Below the pieces are notes generated by a model, which searched no databases, was not told the DNA's origin, and saw only the letters and a list, made by a program, of their open reading frames with translations. The position numbers were made by a program, and so were the translations under genes. A stretch of 64,000 nucleotides of DNA from Microlunatus panaciterrae (GTDB lineage Bacteria > Actinomycetota > Actinomycetes > Propionibacteriales > Propionibacteriaceae): assembly GCF_016907535.1 (NCBI RefSeq), contig NZ_JAFBCF010000001.1, forward strand, positions 434,001 through 498,000, read 5' to 3'. Below, piece after piece: positions 7,756 to 16,904 of this stretch (the first letter of the stretch is position 1; each line of letters starts with the position of its first letter).

Positions 7756-9048
7756 ATGTCCATGTTCGGTTGGCGGTTGCACGGCGACGGCCGCAGCCTG
7801 AGCGCCTCGGAGATCGTCGCACCGGACGAGCGGCTGAGCTGGCCCAACACCATCGGCCTGGGAATGCAGCACGTGGTCGCCATGTTCGGCGCCACCTTCC
7901 TGGTGCCGCTGATCACCGGATTCCCACCCAGCACCACCTTGTTCTTCTCCGGCATCGGGACGCTGCTGTTCCTGCTCATCACCGGCAACCGGCTGCCGTC
8001 CTACCTCGGCTCGTCCTTCGCCTTCCTGGCACCGATCGGCGCTGCCAGCTCGCCGGGTGGCGCCCTCGGCGGCGTCATCGTCGTCGGCGCACTGCTCGCC
8101 CTGGTGGGTGTCGTCGTCCATCTCGCCGGCACCCGCTGGATCGACGTACTGATGCCGCCGGTGGTGAGCGGCGCGATCGTCGCCCTGATCGGCTTCAGCC
8201 TGGCACCGGCGGCCAAGACCAACTTCACGGCACAACCCTGGATCGCGACCATCACCCTGTTGGCGGTGATCATCTGCAGCGTGCTGTTCAGGCGGCTGCT
8301 CGGCCGGCTGTCGATCGTGCTCGGGGTACTGGTGGGCTACCTGGCGGCGGTGCTGACCGGCCAGGTCGACTTCTCCCGGGTGGCCGACGCGGCCTGGGTG
8401 GGACTGCCCCAGTTCACCGCGCCGAGCCTGGACCTCTCGGTGATCCCGATCTTCCTCCCGGTGGTTGTCGTACTGATCGCCGAGAACGTCGGCCACGTCA
8501 AGGGCGTGGCCCAGCTGACCGGCAAGAACCTTGACCCGTTGACCGGTCGGGCATTGTTCGCCGACGGGATCGCCACCGTGATCGCCGGCATCGGAGGCGG
8601 CTCCCCCACCACGACGTACGGCGAGAACATCGGCGTGATGGCGGCGACCCGGGTCTACTCCACCGCCGCGTACTGGGTCGCCGGTGGCTTCGCCATCCTG
8701 CTCGGTCTCTCACCCAAGGTGGGCGCGGTGATCAACACCGTCCCGGTGGGCGTGATCGGAGGCGTCACGACGGTGCTCTACGGATTGATCGGCATCATCG
8801 GGGTGCGGATCTGGCTCGACAACAAGGTGGACTTCTCCCGGCCGGCCAACCAGATCACGGCAGCAACGGCGTTGATCATGGGCATCGCCGACTTCACCCT
8901 CAAGCTGGGCGGCCTCACCTTCGCCGGCATCGCGCTCGGCTCGATCGCCGCCATCGTCGTCTACCACCTGATGACCGGCATCGGCCGGCTGCGGGGAACC
9001 GAACCCGCACCCACCGCCGATTCGGCCGCAACGACTGTGTTGAGATAG
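7756..9048 (+). CDS. Uracil/xanthine permease, NCS2 family
   Basis: 430 residues with about 12-14 membrane segments. QHVVAMFGATFLVPL near the N-terminus, ENVGHVKGV in the middle and GGSPTTTYGENIGV after it are typical of UraA/PyrP proton-coupled uracil importers. The second and third include the conserved Glu and Asn residues of the substrate site. I place the start at ATG 7756, five bases after GGAG (7747-7750). The frame is open further upstream, but that extension is Arg/Pro rich and unlike the family. No pyrimidine biosynthesis gene is adjacent. The following M16 peptidase gene begins four bases after the stop. Confidence 0.92.
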   Translation: MSMFGWRLHGDGRSLSASEIVAPDERLSWPNTIGLGMQHVVAMFGATFLVPLITGFPPSTTLFFSGIGTLLFLLITGNRLPSYLGSSFAFLAPIGAASSPGGALGGVIVVGALLALVGVVVHLAGTRWIDVLMPPVVSGAIVALIGFSLAPAAKTNFTAQPWIATITLLAVIICSVLFRRLLGRLSIVLGVLVGYLAAVLTGQVDFSRVADAAWVGLPQFTAPSLDLSVIPIFLPVVVVLIAENVGHVKGVAQLTGKNLDPLTGRALFADGIATVIAGIGGGSPTTTYGENIGVMAATRVYSTAAYWVAGGFAILLGLSPKVGAVINTVPVGVIGGVTTVLYGLIGIIGVRIWLDNKVDFSRPANQITAATALIMGIADFTLKLGGLTFAGIALGSIAAIVVYHLMTGIGRLRGTEPAPTADSAATTVLR

Positions 9049-9052
9049 CACT

Positions 9053-10342
9053 ATGAGCTCGGACAGCCAGCAGTCTCTCGCCTACCCCCTCACTCAGCAC
9101 ACGCTGGACAATGGACTCCGGGTCGTCATCTCCCCCGACCACGCGGCCCCGTCGGTGGCCGTGAACCTCTGGTACGACGTGGGCTCGCGACACGAGCAGC
9201 CGGGGCGTACCGGCTTCGCACACCTCTTCGAGCACGTCATGTTCCAGGGGTCGGCCAATGTCGCCTCCGGACAACACATCGCGTTGATGCAGTCAGCCGG
9301 AGCAGCGGTCAATGCGACCACCTGGTTCGACCGCACGAACTACTTCGAGGCACTCCCCACCGGAGGTCTCGACCTGGCCCTGTGGCTGGAGGCGGACCGG
9401 ATGGGAACCCTGCTCACCGCACTGACCCAGGAGAACCTCGACACCCAGCGCGAGGTGGTCAAGGAGGAGAAGCGGCAGCGGTACGACAACGTGCCGTACG
9501 GCGACGTGATGGAACGGCTGATCGGCCTGACCTTCCCAACGGACCATCCCTACGGGCACACCACCATCGGATCGATGGACGACCTCAACGCCGCCACCCT
9601 GGAGGATGTGCACTCCTTCTTCACGCAGCACTACATGCCCAACAATGCGGTGCTGTCGATCGTCGGCGACGTCGACGTGCCGACCGGGCTGGCGAAGGCG
9701 GCCACCTACTTCGGCCCAGTTCCCGCCGGCACACCGCCGCCGGAGCCGCCCACCCACGTCCTGCCGCCGATGGCGGACCTGCCCAGGGCCGAGACGGCGG
9801 CGGAGGTGCCGGCCGAGGCCGTCTACCTCACCTGGCGGCTGCCGGCCCGCGGCAGCACCACCTTCGACGCGCTCGACCTGGCCTTCACCGTGCTGGGCCA
9901 CGGCCAGACCTCTCGGCTGCACAAGGCCCTGGTCCGCCAGCAGGAGATCGCCGAGGCATCCTCGGCCAGCACCATGGGCCTGATCGGCGGCAACTCGTTC
10001 GGCTTCGCCCAGGCGAGGGCCCGCGACGGCGTCAGCCTCGAGCGGCTGGAGGAGGCGCTGCTGGTGGAGGTCGACCGGCTCGCCGCCGACGGTCCGAGCG
10101 AGACCGAGCTCCGCCGGGCCAAGGCACAGTTCGAGCGGCACTGGCTGCACGAGCTGGCCCGAGTCGACTCGCGCGCCGACGAGATCAGCGCGCACACCCT
10201 GCTGCACAACGACCCGACCTTGATCAACACCCGAATCGCCGAGATCGACGCCATCGATCCCGCAGCCATAGCCGAGGCGACCCGCGAGTGGTTCGACACC
10301 GGCACGCGCGCAACACTGATCTATCGACAGGTGAGCCGATGA
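9053..10342 (+). CDS. M16 zinc metallopeptidase, catalytic subunit
   Basis: 429 residues. The inverted zinc motif HLFEH is at 57-61 and the distal Glu ligand is expected within REVVKEE (133-139), giving a complete M16 site. The N-terminal half holds the catalytic alpha/beta domain and the C-terminal half the structural one. The next gene encodes a second M16 protein without the motif and starts within this stop codon (ATGA), the familiar catalytic/non-catalytic pair that together encloses a peptide substrate. There is no signal peptide, so it acts in the cytoplasm or an unrecognised location. Confidence 0.92.
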   Translation: MSSDSQQSLAYPLTQHTLDNGLRVVISPDHAAPSVAVNLWYDVGSRHEQPGRTGFAHLFEHVMFQGSANVASGQHIALMQSAGAAVNATTWFDRTNYFEALPTGGLDLALWLEADRMGTLLTALTQENLDTQREVVKEEKRQRYDNVPYGDVMERLIGLTFPTDHPYGHTTIGSMDDLNAATLEDVHSFFTQHYMPNNAVLSIVGDVDVPTGLAKAATYFGPVPAGTPPPEPPTHVLPPMADLPRAETAAEVPAEAVYLTWRLPARGSTTFDALDLAFTVLGHGQTSRLHKALVRQQEIAEASSASTMGLIGGNSFGFAQARARDGVSLERLEEALLVEVDRLAADGPSETELRRAKAQFERHWLHELARVDSRADEISAHTLLHNDPTLINTRIAEIDAIDPAAIAEATREWFDTGTRATLIYRQVSR

Positions 10343-11709
10343 ACACCGAGAAGACGATCTTCCCGCCCCGGCCGCCGATCGGCGCTCCCGGTGACTGGCA
10401 CTTCCCCACCCCGACGCGCAGCTATCTCGACAATGGGCTCGAGGTGGTCAGCTATCACCTGCCGGGTCAGCACGTCATCGCCGCGCACCTCGTGCTGGAC
10501 ATCCCGTTGAGCGCGGAGAACCGCGACCTGGAGGGCGTGGCGACCATCTGCGCCCGCACGCTGGACGAGGGCAGCCTGCGTCACGGCGGCGAGGAGTACG
10601 CCGAGCTGCTGGAGAACGAGGGCGCCGGCTTCGGCATCGACGTCTCGCTCTCCGGCCTGCAGGCGATCCTCGATGTGCCGGCCTCCCGCCTGGAGGCCGC
10701 ACTGGCACTGTTCGCCGAAGCGGTGGTCGAGCCGGCTCTGGCCGACGACGACGTGAACAGGCACGTGCAGCTCCGGCTCGCCGAGATCGAGCAGGCCCAG
10801 GCGAACTCCGCCCAGCAGGCCAGCATCGCCTTCCGCAGCACGATCTTCGACCCGGAGTCGCGCACCTCACGGATGAACGGCGGCGAGCCGGAGACGGTGG
10901 CCAAGATCACCGGCGCTGCCGTACGGCGCTTCCACCTGGAGCATTTCGGTCCGGTCGGCACCAAGCTGATCATGGCCGGCGATCTTCCGGCCGACCCGCT
11001 GGCCCTGGCCGAGAGGTATCTCGGCTCCTGGGCGCTGCCCGACCAGCAGACCCCCCAGCATCTGACCGCGCAGCCCGCACCGCGTCAGGTCAAGATCATC
11101 CACCGGCCCGGGGCGGTCCAGGCGGACATCAGGTTCGGCGGGTTCGGCATCGACCGCAACGACGAGCGATGGGCACCGATCTCGGTGGCGAGCTATGCGA
11201 TGGGTGGGGCGTTCCTGTCCCGGCTGAACGCGGTGCTCCGCGAGGAGAAGGGCTACACCTACGGCGTCGGTCTCAACTTCTCGCCGATGCGCACCGGTGG
11301 CAGCTTCGCCGTCCAGGGCTCGTTCCGCACCGACGTGGTGGCCGACGCCATCGAAGAAGCGCGGCAGCTGCTGGACATCACCGGCAGGCCCTTCACCCCA
11401 CAGGAGGTGGACGACGCGATCACCTTCTTCACCGGAGTCTCCCCGCTGCGCTTCGCGACCGCCGACGGCGTGGCCGACCAGGCCGCAACCCAGTTCCTGG
11501 CCGCCCTGCCCGAGGACTACATCGACCGCAGCCTCGCCGCCCAGCGAGCCGTCACCTCCGAGTCGGCGTCAGCCGCGTACGCCTCGCTGGTCCGGCCGGA
11601 CGAGCTGAGCCTGGTCGTCGTCGGCGACGCGGACCAGATCACCGAGCCTCTCCGCGCCGCCGGGTTCACCGACCTGGTGGTGGAGACGCCGGACGGCAGC
11701 CGCGGGTAG
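10339..11709 (+). CDS. M16-family peptidase-like partner subunit
   Basis: 456 residues starting at the ATG that overlaps the upstream TGA. It has the M16 fold (SYLDNGLEVVSYHLPG at the start; REEKGYTYGVGLNF in the C-terminal half, a conserved M16 substrate-binding segment with Arg and Tyr). Where HxxEH should be it has TLDEG, so it cannot bind catalytic zinc. By analogy with M16B heterodimers it forms the second half of the peptidase chamber. The gene ends three bases before the convergent stop of the UPF0182 gene. Confidence 0.88.
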   Translation: MNTEKTIFPPRPPIGAPGDWHFPTPTRSYLDNGLEVVSYHLPGQHVIAAHLVLDIPLSAENRDLEGVATICARTLDEGSLRHGGEEYAELLENEGAGFGIDVSLSGLQAILDVPASRLEAALALFAEAVVEPALADDDVNRHVQLRLAEIEQAQANSAQQASIAFRSTIFDPESRTSRMNGGEPETVAKITGAAVRRFHLEHFGPVGTKLIMAGDLPADPLALAERYLGSWALPDQQTPQHLTAQPAPRQVKIIHRPGAVQADIRFGGFGIDRNDERWAPISVASYAMGGAFLSRLNAVLREEKGYTYGVGLNFSPMRTGGSFAVQGSFRTDVVADAIEEARQLLDITGRPFTPQEVDDAITFFTGVSPLRFATADGVADQAATQFLAALPEDYIDRSLAAQRAVTSESASAAYASLVRPDELSLVVVGDADQITEPLRAAGFTDLVVETPDGSRG

Positions 11710-11712
11710 CGA

Positions 11713-14556
11713 CTAGCCGCCCATAGCCTTCAGGGCCCGCTCGACCGCGGCCTGCGCCTCCTTGATCTTGGCCTGGTACTGGGCCAGGTCGCCGGTGCTC
11801 AGCGCCTTGTCCGCAGCAGCGAAGGCGCTCTGCGCCTCCTTCAGCGCCTTCGTGGCGGCCGGGTTGTCGACCTTGCCGTCGCCCGTCGGGGGCGTACCGC
11901 CCCCACCGCTCGACTGCTCACCGGTGCTGGCTCCCGAGTCACCCTTGAAGACCTGGTCAAGCGCCTGCTGCAGAGTGTCGCCGATCCCGACCTCCTGGCC
12001 GAAGCGGACCATCACGAAGCGCAGTGCGGGATAGGAACCGTCACTGCCCTGGCGCTGGGTGTAGACCGGCTGGACGTAGAGCAGACCACCGCCGATCGGC
12101 AGCGTCAGCAGGTTGCCGAACTGGGCGTTCGCCGAACCCTGGTTGAGGAACGGCCTCAGCCGGTCGGCGACCTTCTCATTGGTCACCATCGCGTTCGCGG
12201 TCTGGCCCGGACCGTCGATCTGGCTGGTGTCGGACATCCGGAGGATCCGCAGCTCCCCGTAGTCGGGGCTGCTGGCGTCGGCGTTCACGGCCATATAGGC
12301 CGACAGGTTCTGCCGTTGGTTCGGGACGAAGACGGAGGTCAGCGAGAAGATCGCCTTCTCGTCACCCGGCCACTTGATCGACAGGAAGTGCGGGGCCTCC
12401 TTGCGGCCGGTGCCGGCGACCGGGTCGGTGGGGATCTGCCACAGGTCGGTCTGCTGGTACCAGTTGCTCGGGTTGGTCATGTGGTACTTGGCCAGGATCT
12501 CGCGCTGGACCTTGAACAGGTCCTCCGGGTAACGCAGGTGGCTGAGCAGATCCTTGGAGATCTTCGACTTGTCCAGCACCACGCCCGGGAAGGCCTTCTT
12601 CCAGGTCTTCAACACCGGGTCCTGCTCGTCCCAAGCGTAGAGCTTGACGCTCCCGTCGTAGGCGTCCACCACAGCCTTCACCGAGTTGCGCATGTAGTTG
12701 ACCATGGTGTCGGGCTGGGCGGCGATGGTGCCGACGCTGGTCTGGGCGTCCGAGGTGGACCGCTCCAGCGACACCCGCTGGCTGTTCGGGTAGGAGTTGG
12801 AGGTGGTGTAGCCGTCCACGATCCAGACGATCCTGCCCTCCACCACGGCCGGGTACGCGTTGGTGTCGACCTTCAGCCACGGAGCCGCCTTCATCACCCG
12901 CTCCCGCGGGGTCCGGTCGTAGATGATCTTGGATGCCGAGTTCACCCGGTCCGACAGCAGCAGGTTGACGTCGGCGAACTTCGCGGCATAGAGCAACCGC
13001 CGCCAGGCGGATCCGATCGGCACCCCGCCCTGGCCGGTGTAGGTGTACATCTTCGGGTTGCCACCCTGACCGCCGCCGGGGGTGTCCAGCTCGATCGGGC
13101 GCGACCCGGCCGGCGACCCGACGACGGAGTAGTCGGTCTGCAGCTCACCGAAGTAGACCCTCGACTCGTGCTCGGCGATCGCACCGGTCGGCGGGATGTC
13201 GCGTGCGATCCACTCCGGCTCACCGCCGGACTGGCGCCGGTTCCCATAGGCGGCAACCAACCCATAGCCGTGGGTGTAGACGGTGTGCAGGTTGTTCCAG
13301 TTCTGGCCCTCGACACCGCGGTGGTCCATCTCCCGGACCGCCACCACCGCGTCGGTCTCGGTGCCGTTGATCGTGTAGCGGTCCACGTCCAGTACCGCTG
13401 GGAACGAGTAGTAGCCGCGCACCTGCTGCAGCTGCTCGTAGGCCGGCCCGACGACGGCGGGGTCGATGAGCCGGATGCCGGGCAGCGCCTCGGCATCGGA
13501 GCGGAGCTGGCCGGCGGTGGCGGTCGTCTTGGCCGAGTAGTCCTCGATCTTGACGCCCTCGACGGCGTAGGCCGCCCGGGTCGCGGCGATGTTCCGCTCG
13601 ATGTAGGGCCGCTCCTTGTCCGGCTCGTCCGGCTTCACGCTGAAGTTCTGCACCGCACCGGGATAGGCGACGCCGAGCAGGATGGCCGACACGATCAGCA
13701 ACACCAGACCGATCATGGGCACCATCCAGCGCCGGAGCACCGCATTGGCGAAGAACATCACCGCACACAGCAGGGCGATCACGGCCAGGATCGTCCTGGC
13801 GTTCACCTGGGCGTGGTCGGCGGTGTAGTTCAGGCCCGTGAAGATCGGGGTGCTGGCGACCTCCAGCCCGTACCGGTCGAACCAGTAGCTCGCAGCCTTC
13901 ACCAGCACCGCCAGGCCTACCAGGATCGACAGGTGCGCCTGCGCTGCGGCGGTGCCGCCCCGACGCGGCGCCGACAGCCGCAGCCCACCCATCACGTAGT
14001 GCACGATCGCCGCTGCGACGGCACTGAACAGCAGTGCGGTGAACAGGAATGACAGCGTGAACCGCCACCAGGGGTAGTCGAAGACGAAGAAGGAGATGTC
14101 GAGACCGAACTTGGGGTCCACCTGCCCGAACGGGGTCGAGTTGCGCCAGGCCAGATAGGTGGAGACCTGACCGGCCGCAGCGCCGCCGGCGAACAGCCCG
14201 ACGACCACGCCGAGGGCGATCATCACCCAGACGAACCGGGACTCGAGCACCTCGCGGTACCGCTCCAGCAGCGGGCTGGTGGGACCGCCGAGCCGGAAGC
14301 TGGGCCGCAGCCGATAGGCGATGGCGGTGTTGGCTGCGACCGCGGTCGCCATCAGCAGCCCGAACCCGACGAACAGGCCCACCCGGGTCCAGAGCATCTT
14401 GGAGAACACCGACCCGTAACCCATCGAGGCGAACCAGAGTCGGTCGGTCCACAGGTTGGTGAAGACCGCGAAGATCACCACGGCGATCGCGGCGATCACC
14501 AAGGTAGGCAATATCGCGCCGCGCCGTCGGACTGCGCGGACGGTATTTCCACTCAC
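11713..14556 (-). CDS. UPF0182 family membrane protein
   Basis: 947 residues, in the 900-1000 range of this actinobacterial family (M. tuberculosis Rv3193c). About seven hydrophobic helices lie in the first 330 residues (for example around 18-34, 60-80, 110-130, 165-190, 255-280). A long extracytoplasmic domain follows with family blocks such as LLYAAKFADVNLLLS and WLKVDTNAYPAVV. The last 80 residues are a Gly/Ser/Pro linker and an Ala/Lys-rich coiled-coil-like tail (KEAQSAFAAADKAL). Function is unknown; the family is conserved next to the PDZ protease encoded just upstream. Confidence 0.92.
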   Translation of the reverse strand: MSGNTVRAVRRRGAILPTLVIAAIAVVIFAVFTNLWTDRLWFASMGYGSVFSKMLWTRVGLFVGFGLLMATAVAANTAIAYRLRPSFRLGGPTSPLLERYREVLESRFVWVMIALGVVVGLFAGGAAAGQVSTYLAWRNSTPFGQVDPKFGLDISFFVFDYPWWRFTLSFLFTALLFSAVAAAIVHYVMGGLRLSAPRRGGTAAAQAHLSILVGLAVLVKAASYWFDRYGLEVASTPIFTGLNYTADHAQVNARTILAVIALLCAVMFFANAVLRRWMVPMIGLVLLIVSAILLGVAYPGAVQNFSVKPDEPDKERPYIERNIAATRAAYAVEGVKIEDYSAKTTATAGQLRSDAEALPGIRLIDPAVVGPAYEQLQQVRGYYSFPAVLDVDRYTINGTETDAVVAVREMDHRGVEGQNWNNLHTVYTHGYGLVAAYGNRRQSGGEPEWIARDIPPTGAIAEHESRVYFGELQTDYSVVGSPAGSRPIELDTPGGGQGGNPKMYTYTGQGGVPIGSAWRRLLYAAKFADVNLLLSDRVNSASKIIYDRTPRERVMKAAPWLKVDTNAYPAVVEGRIVWIVDGYTTSNSYPNSQRVSLERSTSDAQTSVGTIAAQPDTMVNYMRNSVKAVVDAYDGSVKLYAWDEQDPVLKTWKKAFPGVVLDKSKISKDLLSHLRYPEDLFKVQREILAKYHMTNPSNWYQQTDLWQIPTDPVAGTGRKEAPHFLSIKWPGDEKAIFSLTSVFVPNQRQNLSAYMAVNADASSPDYGELRILRMSDTSQIDGPGQTANAMVTNEKVADRLRPFLNQGSANAQFGNLLTLPIGGGLLYVQPVYTQRQGSDGSYPALRFVMVRFGQEVGIGDTLQQALDQVFKGDSGASTGEQSSGGGGTPPTGDGKVDNPAATKALKEAQSAFAAADKALSTGDLAQYQAKIKEAQAAVERALKAMGG

Positions 14557-14623
14557 GTCGTTGTTCTCCTCAAGTCGGGCGGCCCCTCAGTTGCGCTTCA
14601 GCTCGGCCTGGGGGGCCCGGTCG

Positions 14624-15214
14624 TCATGCAAGCGTATGCGCCAGTACCTCGGCGAGCCCGGGCACCAGGTCCTCGGCTCCCAGAAGTTCACCGGGTTGTG
14701 ACACAAGGCGCGCCACCCCGTGGCGATGGTCGGCCCGGTCGACACCGACCACCACCCGGATCTCCTCACGCTTCTCGTGCCCGGCCACATAGGCCGCGGC
14801 AGCCGTCGCGTCCTCGGGGATGTCGGCCTCGAAACCGGTCGGCAGGAAGGTGCGGACGAAGGACACCGCGCAGCCGAAGACGCTCTCCGGCCAGGCGATC
14901 CCGGCCAGGTCTCCGACCAGATCGGCACCGCCGCTGAAGTCGTCCTGTTCGACCGCCGTCAGCGCACCCGGCAGACCAGTGTCGGCGGAGCTCCGCAGCC
15001 CCAGGCTCTCGGCCAGCTGCGGCTCGGCGGCGATCAGGCTGTCGGTGTCCACCAGGGCGAACAACCGGGGTGGCTGGTCCCAGCCACGCTGGTCGATGTG
15101 GCGCTCCAGGTCGATCAGCGCGGCGATCAGGGCGTCCTTGCCGGCACTGTCCGGGCTCCTGCCCGGGTCGGCGGTCGTCGGGTCAGCCATGGCTGGTGGT
15201 GTGTCGTCGGTCAT
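14624..15214 (-). CDS. PPA1309-family conserved actinobacterial protein
   Basis: 196 residues, soluble, acidic. It resembles the conserved protein described from Cutibacterium as PPA1309: ALIDLERHIDQRGWDQPPRLFALVD near the N-terminus, WPESVFGCAVSFVR in the middle and VVVGVDRADHRHGVARLV near the end. No catalytic motif is visible and the function is not known. Its ATG overlaps the stop of the upstream PDZ protease gene (TGATG) and it precedes the UPF0182 gene by 67 bp, so the three probably form one operon. Confidence 0.85.
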   Translation of the reverse strand: MTDDTPPAMADPTTADPGRSPDSAGKDALIAALIDLERHIDQRGWDQPPRLFALVDTDSLIAAEPQLAESLGLRSSADTGLPGALTAVEQDDFSGGADLVGDLAGIAWPESVFGCAVSFVRTFLPTGFEADIPEDATAAAAYVAGHEKREEIRVVVGVDRADHRHGVARLVSQPGELLGAEDLVPGLAEVLAHTLA

Positions 15215-16260
15215 CAGCAGTGCGGGATCCTGTCGGCTCCGTTGGGTGTGTCCAGCTCGGTCAGTGCGGTAATGCCCTGGTCCAGCGTGGCCACCTTGAC
15301 CAGGGTGAGGTCGGTGTCCAGGCCGGCCAGGTCCTTGCAGTTGTCCGCGGGCACCAGGAAGACGGTCGCGCCGGCCTGCTCCGCTCCACCGATCTTCTCC
15401 TGGATGCCCCCGATCGGCCCGACCTTGCCCTCCGGGGTGATCGAACCCGTACCGGCGACGTGCCGATCGCCGAGCAGCGCACCGGGGGTGATCTTGTCGT
15501 AGATGGCCAGCGAGAAGATCAGACCCGCGCTGGGACCGCCGATCCGCTGGCCGAGGTCGAAGGAGATGTCGGGGGCGTAGGAGTAGCCCATCCCGACCGT
15601 GATGCCCACCATCACCTGACCCGGCCTGCTGTTCGAGGCCACCGTCGGCACCGACACCGTGATCCGCTGACGGTTCCGCTCCACCAGGAACCTCACCTGC
15701 TCGGCGGTCTTGTGGCTGCGCACCCGCTGCCCGACCTGGTCTGGCTTGGTCACCGGGGTGCCGTCGACGGCGACGATCAGGTCACCGGGCTTCAGGCGTC
15801 CATGGGCCGGCCCGGCGACAGTCACCGACGACACCACCGGCATCTCCGTCACCGGCTGGTGGGCGGCTCGCAAGGCGGCCACGACGGCATCGCTCTGCGC
15901 CGTCTCCATCATCTCCGCCTCCTCGCTCTCCACCTGTTCGGCGGACTTGCCGGGCGCGTAGACGGAGTCTCGGGGCAGGGTGTCGCGGTGCGGCAGCCAG
16001 TAGGCCAGGATCGCCTGGGGAAGGGTGAGCCGGGAGTCGGCGGAGGTCCCCGACACCGTCGTCAGGTCGAGCTGTCCGCTGGTCGGGAAGGTGCGGATCC
16101 CCTTGATCCGGATCATCGGCTGACTGCCGGTCAGGCCGAGCGTGTCGTGGGTCTGGCCTGGGCTCCAGGTGACGAACGGAACCGGCAGCGCCACCATCAG
16201 CGACGCAAGCCCGACGAACATCAGCGCCGAGACGAACGCCACCCAGGTCTGTCTGGTCAT
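15214..16260 (-). CDS. Membrane-anchored PDZ / Lon-like S16 protease
   Basis: 348 residues. One N-terminal membrane helix (about 7-28), a PDZ domain (about 120-215, with KPGDLIVAVDGTPV) and a C-terminal Lon-type proteolytic domain. The Ser/Lys dyad is visible: Ser244 in RIGGPSAGLIF and Lys279 in GSITPEGKVGPIGG. The lack of an AAA+ module and the single anchor match the YlbL / Rv3194c group. It faces the outside of the membrane; substrates are unknown. It heads the operon with the PPA1309-type protein and UPF0182 and lies 46 bp downstream of moaE. Confidence 0.92.
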   Translation of the reverse strand: MTRQTWVAFVSALMFVGLASLMVALPVPFVTWSPGQTHDTLGLTGSQPMIRIKGIRTFPTSGQLDLTTVSGTSADSRLTLPQAILAYWLPHRDTLPRDSVYAPGKSAEQVESEEAEMMETAQSDAVVAALRAAHQPVTEMPVVSSVTVAGPAHGRLKPGDLIVAVDGTPVTKPDQVGQRVRSHKTAEQVRFLVERNRQRITVSVPTVASNSRPGQVMVGITVGMGYSYAPDISFDLGQRIGGPSAGLIFSLAIYDKITPGALLGDRHVAGTGSITPEGKVGPIGGIQEKIGGAEQAGATVFLVPADNCKDLAGLDTDLTLVKVATLDQGITALTELDTPNGADRIPHC

Positions 16261-16306
16261 GACAACGGTGCCCTGGTGAACCAGGAGCTGCCGCCGACGG
16301 CTGCCG

Positions 16307-16732
16307 TCACCCGAGTCCCACCCACTGCGCCTCTCCGGAGGTGAACTGCTGCTCTTTCCAGATCGGCACCTCGGCCTTCAGGTCATCGATCAGCTGGCGG
16401 CAGCAGGCCAGCGCCTCGGCTCGGTGGACCGCACCGACCGCCACCACCACGGCCAGGTCACCCACCGTCAGGTGTCCGACCCGATGCTCGACCGCCACCG
16501 TCTGCACGTCGTGCCCCGCGGCGACGCGCTCGGCACAGGCACGCAACCTCTGCTCCGCGGTGGGGTGCTGGCTGTAGTCGAGCGACACCACGTCCTGTCC
16601 CTCGTCGTGGTCGCGGACCACCCCGACGAACAGGGCGATGCCGCCCACAGCATCCGTACGGACCAGGTCGAGCAGCCGATCGAGGCTCAAGGGGGCGTCG
16701 ATCACCTGCGCGTGACGTACCGGCGATGACAT
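16307..16732 (-). CDS. moaE: Molybdopterin synthase catalytic subunit MoaE
   Basis: 141 residues, standard length. With MoaD it inserts two sulfurs into cyclic pyranopterin monophosphate to make molybdopterin in the cytoplasm. FVGVVRDHDEGQDV and EHRVGHLTVGD match family blocks, and VPIWKEQ (about 122-128) carries the catalytic Lys126. No moaD or other moa genes are adjacent; MoeZ, which activates MoaD, is encoded at 54.8 kb. It is divergent from the DUF2342 gene with 172 bp between starts. Confidence 0.93.
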   Translation of the reverse strand: MSSPVRHAQVIDAPLSLDRLLDLVRTDAVGGIALFVGVVRDHDEGQDVVSLDYSQHPTAEQRLRACAERVAAGHDVQTVAVEHRVGHLTVGDLAVVVAVGAVHRAEALACCRQLIDDLKAEVPIWKEQQFTSGEAQWVGLG

Positions 16733-16904
16733 GAGTCGACCCTAACCCAGCCGACCAATCCGCGCCGCCCAACCCGTCAGGGACGCGGCCGGACCGTCGG
16801 GTTACGCGTTCAGCGGAGAAACCGCGCGGGGCTGCTCGACAACCCCTGCCGGGCGCGTACGGTTGAATGGAAGTCAGCATCTCGACCCCCGTACAGGAGT
16901 ACTC

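Noticed and set aside
12316-14052. Long plus-strand open frame opposite the UPF0182 gene
   Set aside because: Shadow of a high-GC coding sequence; composition is Val/Gly/His/Arg-rich with no domain.
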